Shown: positions 52,690 through 64,000 of the stretch, piece after piece
Layout of the letters: each line of letters opens with the position of its first letter
Numbering within the stretch: position 1 is the stretch's first letter
From: Adineta vaga
Taxonomy: Eukaryota > Rotifera
Reading direction: 5' to 3'
Length of the DNA stretch: 64,000 bases
Assembly: GCA_021613535.1 (NCBI GenBank)
Contig: CP075495.1
Location: forward strand, 2,728,001-2,792,000
Translations under genes and position numbers: made by a program
The notes under the pieces: generated by a model
Databases searched by the model: none
Seen by the model: only the letters and a program-made list of their open reading frames with translations
Told to the model about the DNA's origin: nothing

Positions 52690-55600
52690 ATGAATCAAGA
52701 AAATCAACCTCCATCAACTGATCTCAATGAAGAAAACTTATCTTTTGTAACATTTCGAAAAAAAGTTTGTTTTAAGTTAATTCGTTTTCCTCATTCATCT
52801 AAATGTCATTTACCTTATCTTAATTAGTGGGAAACCAAAGATGAAGATGAATCATCAATTACACCGAAACGACCATTACTTTCGCGAGATCGTGCTGCAG
52901 ATACATACGTTGAAGTGTCTCCACTATCTGATCGTAACTCTCGTCCTGAACCAACAGTACGACCACCTCTGCCTGCATCACCTTTGACAACTACTAAAAA
53001 TGATCCATCACCGGTGTCTGCTGTTGAAAGTTGTATGTTTGTTATCAGTCCTCCACAATCAAATCGAACGACTATTCTTGATGATGACGATAACGATCAT
53101 TCATATGTACCAGCTTATATTCATAGAAAAGCAAAAGCAGCACCGTCTACAACATGGAAAACATCTTATCCAACACATAAATTATCTTCAACATTGAAGA
53201 CCAATATTGAAACATCAGTTGTTGTTCCAGATATTCGTTCAAGTTAGTTTCTTGTTTTACATAAAAGAAAGATAAAAACTTCATTTTCATTCTAGCTACC
53301 ATTGCATCATTTCAACCAGCGATTCGACCACGTATTCCATTTAATTTATCATCGACCAATACAGCCGATAAACAAGCACATGCTTATACAATCTGGTTCA
53401 ATAGTCTTTTTACTCCTGTTGAATTTATATGTAATCAAACAAATCAATCGAGTGTCACTGAAATTTCAACGACCAAAACATTAAAAGCTGTAGCTGAATC
53501 GAATCGTTGGTATATACTTCGTGATCGTGCTCGTGAAGTATTTACACGTGATATTCAATCAATAGCTGCTAAAATAAGTTCTGACATTGATATTGATCAA
53601 TGTCGGATAAATCCAAAATCGGATTTAAATTTTTCAGCACGCACAGTTAGTCGACAAGCATTACTTAATTTTATTGCTTCATACAATCGTATCTGGTTTC
53701 GTCTTGCATTGGAAGTTCTTTTTCCAATTAACATTGAAAATTATCATCAAATGAAATGCTCAATTGAACAATATCTTATTCAATCCACAAATCATTCATC
53801 AACATCTTCAAATGAAAATAATTCAAAGAAAACAATTAACAATAAAATAGCATCAGCACAAATACGTTTAACAATAAAAAATCTAATTCTTATCATTATT
53901 TTTCTTGAACGTGCTAAAATGTTACGTATAATTGATAATGATCCATGTTTATATACACGAGAATCAAAATTTAAATCGGCAAAAGAATCTATTGATGTTC
54001 TCTCACGTGATTTCATTAGTTCAGATACGAATCTTATTCGTCGTCTTAAATTAGCTGGATATGAACCAATCTATCGGCAAACATCTTTAGATGAATATAA
54101 TTATCTAATTACAACAACGGAAAATAAATTATTCGATGAATTAAAAGATGGTATACGTCTAACACGTTGTGCACAAATATTACTTTCATCAATGAACGAA
54201 CAAGTCGCAAGATTTGATTTATCAAGTAAATTAAAATGCCCAGTAGTTAATCTTGTACATAAATTATTAAATATTGATCAAGCATTTGAATTACTTCAAA
54301 CTTATGGACATGTGAATTTAACTGGAATGTAAGTGAAGAGAAAAATTAATAAAAATATGTTTCTTTTTTCTCTCTTTAGTTCGAATAAAGATATTATGAA
54401 TGGTAATAAACAACGTACACTTGAATTACTCTGGCGTGTCTTTGTAACTTGTTATTTACCAAAACATTTATCACCGATGGAAAAACTTCAGGAAGAAATA
54501 TCAATACTAACGGAAAATCTTACGAAATATACTTGTCGTTCGAGTGAAAAACAACTTTTAACAATTGATCTTATTCCATTACAAAAACAACAAATTGAAT
54601 TTACACCAATGATTCATTTATTAATTAAATGGGCTCAATTAATTTGTGCACATTATAAATTTTGGTTATATGATCTTCAAGAATCATTTATTGATGGACG
54701 AGCATTTCTTTATATTATTTCATATTATCTACCAACTTTATGTGATTATTCACGTGATATTAAACATTTAACAACATTAGCAACATGTCAAACACGTGAT
54801 GAACATATACAATTTAATTTAGAACTTGGTCAACAACAACAACAACAACTGATCAATACATATGAACGAAATGTCAAAGGAAATTTTCGTTTCTTAGAAG
54901 AATGTATTAAACAATTTGGAACATTTTCAAATGAATTGATTAAATATGAATCATATGCAAGAGATACACCGGATGAACGTTGTACAATTATTATCTTAGC
55001 GATGTTAGCACATGATTTACTTTTCTCGAATAATATCGAAAATGATGAACATGATTTTCGTCATCAATTGATATTTGAAGAGTTAAAAGAGAAATATTTC
55101 AAAGATGATGAACCAATTATTGAAGTAAAAAGAGAAGAGATTAAAAAACCTTCACCAATCAAAGATGAACCAGTTATTGAAATTGTTCATAATACATTAA
55201 TTAATTCATCAATGAAATCAGAAGATTATCCTCACTTAACAAATACTTCTCATAGTTTTGATGAAATCATAACAAGAAAGAGTGAATCGCTTAAACCTTC
55301 AATTTCATCAACAACTGTTAATGTTCCAATTGAAGAATTATCAACTAAAACTCATTCACTTCCTATTATAGAATCTGAACTTGTACCATTAACAATCGAA
55401 AGCTATCATGAAGAAGAAGAAGAAGAAGAAGAAGAGCACGAAGAAATGACTGATGAAGATACAACGAAAGTGACGATATTATCATCAGCATCACCCGTTA
55501 AACAAGATTGGTCATTTGTTGAACCACCTGCTGTTGTCTATGATCAAACATTATCTGATTCATTGTATGCTTCTTTAGAAACAATGTTTACTTGTCAAAC

Positions 55601-57071
55601 ACCAACACGACCACAACCATTACTTTCTCAATCAATTCTTCATACCATGAATCATGATATTCTCGATCATCTGGAACCATTACATGAAGTAAAAGATGAT
55701 AGTGATGTTGAAGTTGATGATGATGAAAATGATGATTCATTCAATTCTGCTCGATCAGGTTTAACAACAATGATGGATCCACGTCGAACATCAATTGTTA
55801 CACAAACCACTACAATGTCATTTCATGATCTTGTTGAATTAGAAAAAACAATGGAAACTGAAGGAACCAAAACGAATTCCGAGAATACATCCTTATTTCT
55901 TATTGATGAAGGAACTCCATCCGAAACAGATAGTATTGAATTGAATAAAATGGATGATGTAAGTCAAATAGAATAAAAGTTTTTATTCGATATGATTTCG
56001 TTTTCTTTAGACTAATTTTGCTGATCCAATTAATACAAAGATGATTAAAGAAACATTAACACTTTTCTTAGCACATCAACAACAAACACTTGAACATGAA
56101 GATTCATTGACTCGTAATAATGAATCACTTGGACAAACACATAATGAACAACCGTCCGAAATCACTGTTAAAACAGAAGAAGAACGTCAATATCATGCTG
56201 CTCAAATTGTTCAGGTATCTATGTTTTGATCTTAAAACTTAACTCTCTCTCTTTGTTTCTTCTTCTTCTTAAGGCTCATTGGCGTGGTCATCAAGTTCGT
56301 GTTGAAAATCAACAAAATAAGCATCCAGTCGTTGCTATTCTTAACAAACTTCGTACATATGATTCAACAAATACATCTTCATTAACATTACGAGAACGTA
56401 TGATGCAAATTGTTCAAGAATATTCTGAAGCATCATCATCTTCTCTAACTGCTTATTTACATTTCTTACGCGATGTTGAACCAATTGTTGCTTGTTGTCT
56501 TGAAATACGTTATTTAATTGCTCAACAAGGTTTATTACGATTATTTTTCATTCTAATGAGATGTTGTAATCGAAGTGGACCATCCGCTGTTTTACTTAGT
56601 AAAGTCTTAAGTATTTTACAATTATTTACTGTTAAACGTGGTTTAATTATACCATTAATTGATAAACAAGAACAAATCAAAGATCTTATTATGCTTCTAT
56701 TAAAATATTATCAACAAAATCGTAGTGAATTATTTGAACAAATCTGTTCATTACTCGAATCGATTGTAAATGATGAATATGCTCGAAAAATGTTACGTTC
56801 AAATAAAATGTTCACTGATGCAATTGAATATGTTTATAAACGTGTATTTAATAAAGCATCAGCTGAAGATGAAAAATATCGCCAACAAATTCGATCAACT
56901 CCGAAACAATCCACTGGTCCACAAACACGTCGAGCAACATTATTAAATCAATCATCCATTCTTTATCCAACTCCGAAAATGATGCGTCCACCTCTTGTTC
57001 AAACTGAAAATGTCTTTAAAAAAAATCTTCTTACCATGGAAAAATTCATGAAAGTTTTCTATCGGGATTAA
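52690..57071 (+). CDS. ASPM: ASPM (abnormal spindle) homolog, compact form
   Basis: Six exons, 52690-52764, 52828-53242, 53296-54328, 54380-55958, 56011-56214 and 56274-57071, total 4104 bases (1367 residues; human about 3477). The N-terminal 165 residues are Pro/Ser-rich. From about 190 comes the ASPM-specific region before the calponin-homology domains; LERAKMLRIIDNDPCLYTRE and FKSAKESIDVLSRDF match the human FLDRAKQIRLIDHDPCLF region. CH1 is about 380-525 and CH2 about 590-740 (IKWAQLICAHYKFW, FIDGRAFLYIISYYLP). An acidic linker with a Glu run (about 865) follows. Then a single IQ-like motif, QYHAAQIVQAHWRGHQVRV, stands where vertebrates have dozens, and a helical C-terminal region follows, partly resembling the ASPM armadillo-like end. 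ASPM focuses spindle poles with katanin and calmodulin. Confidence 0.88.
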
Positions 57072-57346
57072 ATTTTTCTTCCTATCTGTATGTATTGTAT
57101 AGCTTATATTGACAAAATTTTCTTTTTCTTTTGATTCTTATTTGTATATGAGTAGAGAAAGCGACAGAGATACCAAATATTTTCGATGTTCAATGAAAAC
57201 AATATTATTTTTCTGTCTTCTTATATTGATAATTAAATATAGATATTATTTCAATGCGTATATTCATTTTTATACTTCAATCTAAACAGTACGAGGATGA
57301 TCATGCTACAAACTAAATGATCTTATTCATAGACTTGTTTCGCTTT

Positions 57347-57348
57347 AG
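57347..57348 (+). promoter_or_regulatory. acceptor-like AG shortly before the LSM11 start
   Basis: TTTCGCTTTAG ends 11 bases before the ATG at 57360. Candidate leader or spliced-leader acceptor, within the 288-bp gap after ASPM. Confidence 0.4.
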
Positions 57349-57359
57349 AAAACTTTGTT

Positions 57360-58210
57360 ATGTCTGCCTCATCATCATCATCTCATGTTTACAGTAAACC
57401 AAAACGGAAGATACTTCCGACTGTACTGAATTTTATGGATGGTTCTCTTCCACCACGAACGAATTCGAGTAAAAAGAATAAATCAACTACGGATATCTAT
57501 GACCTTCTACGACGAGCTGTTAATGAACGACGACGTGTCGAAGTGTTGACACGTGATTGTCGAGGTATATATGGAATTCTTATTGGTTGGTTGCTTGTTT
57601 TTGATAAACATATGAATTTAATTATGTCTGATGTGGATGAAGTTTTTCGAAGATTAACCGATGGACATGATTATCTGGAATTAGGACCAAAAAAAGAAAA
57701 TCTACCAGTAACAAAATGTATATCATCATAGAAAATCAATCTTTATATTTTGAAGCTATTTTTGTTCTACTTTTAGGCACTACTACTACTACTACAACTA
57801 CTACTGCTACTTCGACTGCAAAGACAACTGATGTTACTGATGATTTTCAAACATTTCGAGCGCAATTAGCAAATTTCTTACGAAATAAGAAAAAACCACC
57901 AGTTGTTGCTAAACCACCACGACAGATATTTGTCGATGATGATGACAACGAAGAAAATGATGATGAACAGTTTCAACAGCCATGTGAATGTTATCCTGAA
58001 CAATTTCTATCGATGGAATTATTAAGTATCAATAATGTAATTGTACAACGTCTTAGTGGTAAATCACAACATATTGATTCATCGTCAACACAAACTTCGA
58101 CACCATTAATAACATCAAAACGAGCAAAAGTCCGTTTTTTCTCACGACATATACCTAAAATATTCATTAAAGGCAATCAAATTTGTCTCATACGTCTCTT
58201 ATCTTCTTGA
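57360..58210 (+). CDS. LSM11: U7 snRNA-associated Sm-like protein LSm11
   Basis: Two exons, 57360-57717 and 57777-58210, join to 792 bases (263 residues). The Sm1 motif starts near residue 57 (RRVEVLTRDCRGIYGILIGW, then LLVFDKHMNLIMSDVDEVF). A long insert with a Thr run and acidic stretch (about 120-215) separates it from the Sm2 motif at the C-terminus (FSRHIPKIFIKGNQICLIRL). This split Sm fold with a long insert is the hallmark of LSm11, which replaces SmD2 in the U7 ring that processes replication-dependent histone pre-mRNA. The N-terminal arm, which contacts FLASH in vertebrates, is short (about 50 residues). It follows ASPM by 288 bp on the same strand. Confidence 0.87.
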
Positions 58211-60560
58211 TAAATGATTTGCAATTAAAAGCACATTTTTATTTGAAACTATCTATTCGACTTTTTTTCAACTCCATATAACGATACTGCTGAAAAGTAA
58301 CTTCCTTTTGTATTTCATCAAATTAACAGTTCGATACTATTTATAACTAATATGGATACAATTTGTATGCATATACTCAAGGTTTACAAAACAATAATAA
58401 TAGTCGACATTGTCTGTAAAATTCGAATGATAAATCATACAACACTCAATTCATAAACTGTCCATTTATTTTCTTTAATGTATGTTCGTACAGTGGTACA
58501 GGAACAAAGAGTCCACTCGGAAGTATTGATGTGTTAGTTTTAAGTAGAGAGTAGTCATAATGCATTACTTAAACATTTCATGTTTGTCTATATGAACGCT
58601 AAAAGCTTTATTTTCTTAATCACTCTAAATTACAGATCATTAAAGAAATCATCGTTTATTTTTCGAGAATCACTATGCTGATAATTCTTTAGAAGGCAAT
58701 CATTTTGTTCGATTGATATCGAAGAAAAGAATGTGTTAGTTATCTCTTTGCTGACCTCGTTTCTCCATTCAATGGTCAATTGCTTTTATGAATACCAGAT
58801 TTTCATTGATATAGATGTTGTTTATATTTTTCTTCTTGTCAGTTTGATGTCCATTCTCTATATCATCGAAGTAGTAGAATTACGACAACATTTTCCTTCT
58901 TTTTTTTATTTGGTCACTATGTAATCATCTCTATCTATGCATTCGAATAAACCCCCCTCATATCCATGTAGATATGATAAAACAAAAAAAAAGAAAAAGA
59001 GAAAGCTTGTTATTTGAAGCATCATTACGAACAAATGTTTTTTAGCCTGCTGGTCATTATCTTCGTTAGAGATCGTAATATAGAAAGAGGTATGCTAGCT
59101 AGAAAAGGCAATATAGAGAACAAACTGATGCAATCGAGATAGAAGGAAAGAAAGAAAGAGAGAGAGAGAATGATAAACAATAACGATGGATAGAAATGTA
59201 TTAGCCGTATGCTCTCTGTCGTTTTTTTTATGCCATATCTATCTATTCATTGATATACCATATACAAATAAGTAATGAAAGACTTCTTCCTTTTGCTTCT
59301 TGTCGTCTCACACATCGATGTTGAACATATTGACCGACTGGCATGATTTGATTCTATCTATCATAAGCTAACGACAAGCAATTAGAATGTTCGTCTGCAT
59401 TTTTCTGTCAATCAACCGACAAGTTGATAGAGCTATCAATTGTTTTTCTTTGCTGAGAGATAGAAGAAGTAGTCAACTGCATTAAATTTCGTTTAATTTA
59501 ATTTATTTGTACGTGAGTGACAAGACTTTCTTTTTCTATGCATGATCGTAACAGAGTAATGGAGAAAGAAAAAGAAGAAGAAGAAGAAGAAGAAGAAGAA
59601 AAGCTTCATGTTTAACTCTCTTATATTCTCTAAAATGAGAAAAGAATCATTACACATCATCTTAATGTTGTAATTCTCAATCGTTCATCAGTAGTAGTAT
59701 AAAGATGGACACTCGTTCTCTTTTCCTTTCTCCCTTCTCATGCATTTTTTATAATTCTCTAATGATTTCTTTTGTTCGCTTGGATAAATATAGGTCGAAT
59801 AATATTTTGTGGTTTCAGTAAACGAGAATGCCATTCTTTTTCTTATCTTATTCACAAACCTTTTTCTTCTCTTTTACTATCATAAGTTGTAATAATCTTA
59901 TCATATACGAAAACCAACTTTTTTCATCAAAGTGTTTTTGTCTATTTTTCAGTTTTGAAATAACAGATCTAATCTTTCTTTCTCTCTCTCTCTCGACAAC
60001 AACAACAAGGACAGAAATCTTCATTTTCAAGGTTTATTTTTTAATGAATTCAAAATAACGACGTCAAGTTTATCTTATATATATACATATTATAATTGAT
60101 CACATCTTATCGTTTATTCTCGGGTGATTTGTCGATATCGTCTGTTATATCAATTGATATTCTCAATGAAACAATATATGAACTGTATATATCCCTAGAG
60201 CCAAATAGACATCAACATATCTATTCTTATTTCCGTTCAAATAAGAAGAACTATGATTGAATAGAAAGGAATTATTTGATCTGATAGATCGATTGACTTT
60301 CGAAAGGAGAAGAACACTCATCATTGTTCTTTTCTTTGTCCTTGTGAATATCCTATCTCTATCCATTCCTTTTCATTCTGCATGGTTGATTAGCTCGGGC
60401 TTTTTTCTTTAATACAAGGTTTGATCAAAACTATTGTCAAATATTTAGATATGAAATAGGTAAATTATCTTTTTCTTCGAATCTCTCATTTATTTTAGAT
60501 GTCAATATGTGATATATCATTTTGATTTGATTTGATTTTCATACATAATGTTTATAATCT
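58211..60560. other. gene-free region between LSM11 and IGSF9-like gene
   Basis: No supportable coding region. Contains a GAA tract at about 59561-59601, CT tracts near 59980 and scattered homopurine runs. Probably includes the IGSF9 promoter at its right end. Confidence 0.5.
59561..59601. repeat. (GAA)n microsatellite
   Basis: About eleven GAA/AAG units in an intergenic region. Confidence 0.9.
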
Positions 60561-63500
60561 ATGTCGATCTTATTATTGATCATTAACGTTCTTTCGCTTT
60601 TAAGTACAGGTAAACATTATTCTTTCTTTTCAAATTCGTTTGTCGACATATATATATATATATATCACCTATTTTCTTTATTCATAGCTAATGTGTATTG
60701 TTTATCCGTATCATCAAAGCAAATACTCGATAGCGAAATTGGTGATAATCACATCCTTGATTGTCCTCCTATCAATCGAAATCAATGGTCACTTCCATTA
60801 ATTATTCAATGGTATCGTGGAAGAAATAATTATACAATTCCAGTTGCTAGTCAATTTGATACATATCCAGTTCATATTGATGATTTATATGCGAAAAGAT
60901 ATAGTCTATTAACGAATGGTTCTTTAAAAATTGATCAAATTCAATTGAATGATAATGATACATATGAATGTCGACTAATTCTAATCGATCGAGGTCTATT
61001 GGATATTAAAGAACAATATTTTCTGACACTTCGTGTTAATGGTAAATTAGATTTCTTTTCTTCTTTTTTTTTGAAAAAAAAAACGTCATTATCTTTCTTA
61101 GAAAAACCACGATTTATTAATCGATCGAATTCAATTCAAGTTGCTTTACCTTATTCAACAGTAAATTTAGTATGTCACATTTATGGTGTCCCAATTCCAA
61201 CAATTTCATGGTATAAGATTATTGGAGAGGATAAACAAACGAATAATAAGGAAGCTGTAGAATTACTTTCAGTCAATAGTCAACAGTATGTATTTCGTAC
61301 AACTCCGTAGATTTTTATTGACGTAAGACATTTTTTGTCTTCGATATAGTTTGATTCTTAACAATGTTGATGATCGTTCGGCAGGTAAATATCGATGTGT
61401 CGGTAAGAATTCGCTTGGTTCAATAGAAAATGAATTTCAACTCTTTATACATGGTATGTATTTTTCACCTTGAATTTATTTTCATTAAATCTTCATTTCT
61501 TTCTCTCTCTCTCTCTCTTTTATAAATAAAGGATCAATTTATTGGCGCCATTTTCCTCAAAATCAAACTGTTAAAATCAACGGAAGTATAACCTTGAAAT
61601 GTGAAGGCGAAAGTAGTGAACCATTACAATATCAATGGTAAGATTGTTTTACTAAAGACAAAATAGAATAAAATTATTCTAGGTTAAAAAATGAAATATT
61701 TATTTCGGAAACAATTTCATCATCCGGACGAATACGAACGTTTAGTGATGGCATTCTAACGATTAATAATATCAAACCATCAGATCATGGATCGTATGTA
61801 TGTATTATTAGTATCTTGAATTCTACATCAATTCGGAGTAAACCAGCGATTATTACTGTTACATGTAAGTTCGATGTTTATGTATATATATATAGAGAGA
61901 GACAAAGAGAAAACGAAACAACATGAATCATTTGATTAGATCCACCGATTCCATCTGATCATCGTCAAACAAATAATTTAACATTGATACAAGGTTCGTT
62001 AGGGGTTTGTCCATGTTTACTAGATGCTTATCCACCAATACAATCTGTATCATGGTATCAAAATGGTCGATCGATTCGTATTACACCAAAAGGTAGATCA
62101 TAAGCAGGAAAAAAGTTGAATGAGATTTCTATTGATTTCTTTTCTTTAATAAAGGTGGAGCATATACAATTAATTCTGAATATTCATTAATTATCAGATC
62201 AGTTGACGATGATGATCATGGAAAATATTTTTGTCGCGCTCAAAATTCTGAAGGTTTTGGGCGTGATAGTGTACCATTTTATGTTGAAATAAAAGGTTAG
62301 ATTTCATCTCTTTATTCTTCCATTTCTTTTTTATTATTAAATAGAACCAATTAAATTTCTCTTGAAACCCAATTCAATCTATCATGTACGAGAAAAGAAT
62401 CGATTAGTTTTACCCTGTTTAGCATTTGGTGATCCAAAACCACAAATAAAATGGTTTAAAGTATGTTGAAGGTTTCTTTTCTTATTCGATTTTCTTTACA
62501 AATAATTGATTAGAATGCAAATGAATTGAATCATATCAATGAAAATTTTACCTTGGAACAAATTGAAAAAAGTGATCATGGTCTGTATATATGTCAAGCA
62601 TCAAATGAGCATACAACAACTAATATTAGTACTTTAATTATTGTTGAAAGTAAGTTTGATAAATAACGATAATCTCCATTATTCATCATAGATTTCAGTT
62701 TGCTCTCGTTGTCTCCTTATTATTACGATAATCTAGAACATTTCTCTTTTCTCATCATTTGTTATGTATAAAAATCATTTCTAAGTTTTCACTTATTATA
62801 ACGTACTTTTCCCCCCTATTGAATCCTTACATGTAGCGTAATTCATATACAATACTTCGATCACTATTGTACAGTTTGTTTCAAAAAGTTTGCCATTTGC
62901 TAAGATGAACTTTTTTCAAGTAGTGATGTTATTTTAACGACAATGAATGAAAATAGGTCATTGCATTTTGAGTGCGAAAAGAAAAATTGCTTGAGAATCC
63001 TTTTATAGTTTTATGAATAATTAGTGGAGTGAATGAGTACTTGTACAAAAATTCTTCAAATCGAACGAAAGTTACGAAAGAAAAGTCAATGCAGCTATGT
63101 AAATGATAGCTCATAGAATTCATCAATGAATGGTTTTTCTTTGATTTGATTAGATACAACACCACAAGCACCTTTGAATATTCGATATGAACAAATCTCA
63201 TCGAACCTATTACTTTCCTGGGAGCCTGGTTATGATGGTGGTCGAATTCAACATTTTATTATTTGGTATCGTTTGATACAGAATAAAAAACAAAATTGGC
63301 ATCAAATTCGCGTTCTACCAAATAATGCAACGGAATTTTTATTATTTGATTTACAAGTACAACAAACATATGAGGTCACAATTGTTGGCGAAAATGATTT
63401 CGGTTTAGGAAGTTTTAGTCCAATCATATCAATTTATTTAAATAATTATCAAGATCTATCCATTGGAAATCTTCATCGATCAAATGAAACGAATTTCCTA

Positions 63501-64000
63501 AGACCATTACCACCTATGGATCTTCATCTTTCATATTCAGGTTCAAATCTGCATATAACATGGAATCAAGGAAATCTTTTTGAATCACCAGTTAATATTC
63601 TCTACTATGTTATTCAATGGCGTTCAACAATTGTTTTTAATAATCAACAATCTCAACAATCAATTGTAGTGAAATATCCTAGTCGATCATATATATTAAA
63701 AGATATTAAACAATCGAGATATATTGTACAACTGATGTCATATTCAAATCAAGGAATATATAGTATTCCAATTGAAGCGGATATTGATATTCGTATGTAT
63801 TGATTTGATTGAAAAAGAAAAATTTTAATCGATTTCTTTGTAGAATTCAATTCTATTCTGGCATATTATGGTTCAAGTCGTTTATTAATATCAATACTTT
63901 GTTTTTTAACTGTATTAATAGTTGCAACATTATGTATATGTCTATTTTGTGTTCTCAAACATTACTATCATCGACAATCTTATTGCACAAATCATAAATC
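60561..64000 (+). CDS. IGSF9: IGSF9 / turtle-type immunoglobulin superfamily adhesion protein (partial, runs off window)
   Basis: Exons 60561-60609, 60688-61041, 61102-61285, 61350-61453, 61532-61637, 61683-61864, 61940-62092, 62155-62295, 62345-62460, 62514-62649, 63154-63792 and 63844-beyond 64000. A signal peptide (about 1-20) is followed by five Ig domains; the Cys/Trp cores DTYECRL, GKYRCVG, GSYVCII, GKYFCRA and GLYICQA mark each F strand. Two fibronectin III domains (about 465-560 and 580-680) and a membrane segment (about 735-760: LLISILCFLTVLIVATLCIC) come next. Five Ig plus two FN3 plus one membrane pass is the turtle/IGSF9/IGSF9B layout, used in dendrite and axon patterning and synapse adhesion. 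The cytoplasmic tail is cut off by the window edge. Intron 10 (504 bp) is much longer than its neighbours. Confidence 0.85.

Overview
This window looks like nuclear DNA of a small, AT-rich invertebrate with compact genes. Nearly all introns are about 45-100 bp with GT-AG borders, and every gene product recognised is metazoan. A bdelloid rotifer (Rotaria/Adineta type) is my best guess, from the intron style, base composition and decayed F-box and leucine-rich-repeat fragments. No direct species marker was seen. I assembled exons by hand from splice signals and frame continuity. All fourteen complete gene models close to an exact multiple of three, which supports them strongly.

Layout. 0-5.3 kb is an accessory-like stretch of decayed sequence: a Tc1-type transposon terminal repeat, an alanine-rich open frame, an unidentified coding remnant, an F-box fragment with a stop, and two exons of an RNase-inhibitor-type LRR gene. 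From 5.5 to 16 kb lie DNAJC10/ERdj5 (-), CPT2 (-), glucosamine-6-phosphate deaminase (+) and a tektin-like CCDC105/TEKTL1 (-). From 16.1 to 27.4 kb a 27-exon integrin alpha gene (-) carries, in one 5.06-kb intron, a complete aminergic-type GPCR (+) on the opposite strand. 27.4-32.9 kb appears free of genes. TBC1D5 (-) and PRADC1 (-) follow at 32.9-37.2 kb.

From 38.1 to 58.2 kb eight genes lie in one direction (+): PAXIP1/PTIP, MLF, a group I PAK kinase, a short PH-domain protein related to ORP10/ORP11 but without the sterol-binding domain, MAP10, a tiny divergent homeobox protein, a compact ASPM and LSM11. After a 2.3-kb gene-free stretch, an IGSF9/turtle-type adhesion gene (+; five Ig, two FN3, one membrane segment) runs off the right edge.

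The genes do not form one pathway. Themes are ER proteostasis (DNAJC10, PRADC1), metabolism (CPT2, GNPDA), adhesion and signalling (integrin, IGSF9, GPCR, PAK), and microtubule, chromatin and RNA functions (TEKTL1, MAP10, ASPM, PAXIP1, LSM11). In several genes an intron-type acceptor AG sits directly at or within a few bases of the start ATG. This suggests spliced-leader trans-splicing, known in bdelloids, and raises the possibility of polycistronic units among the closely spaced + strand genes.
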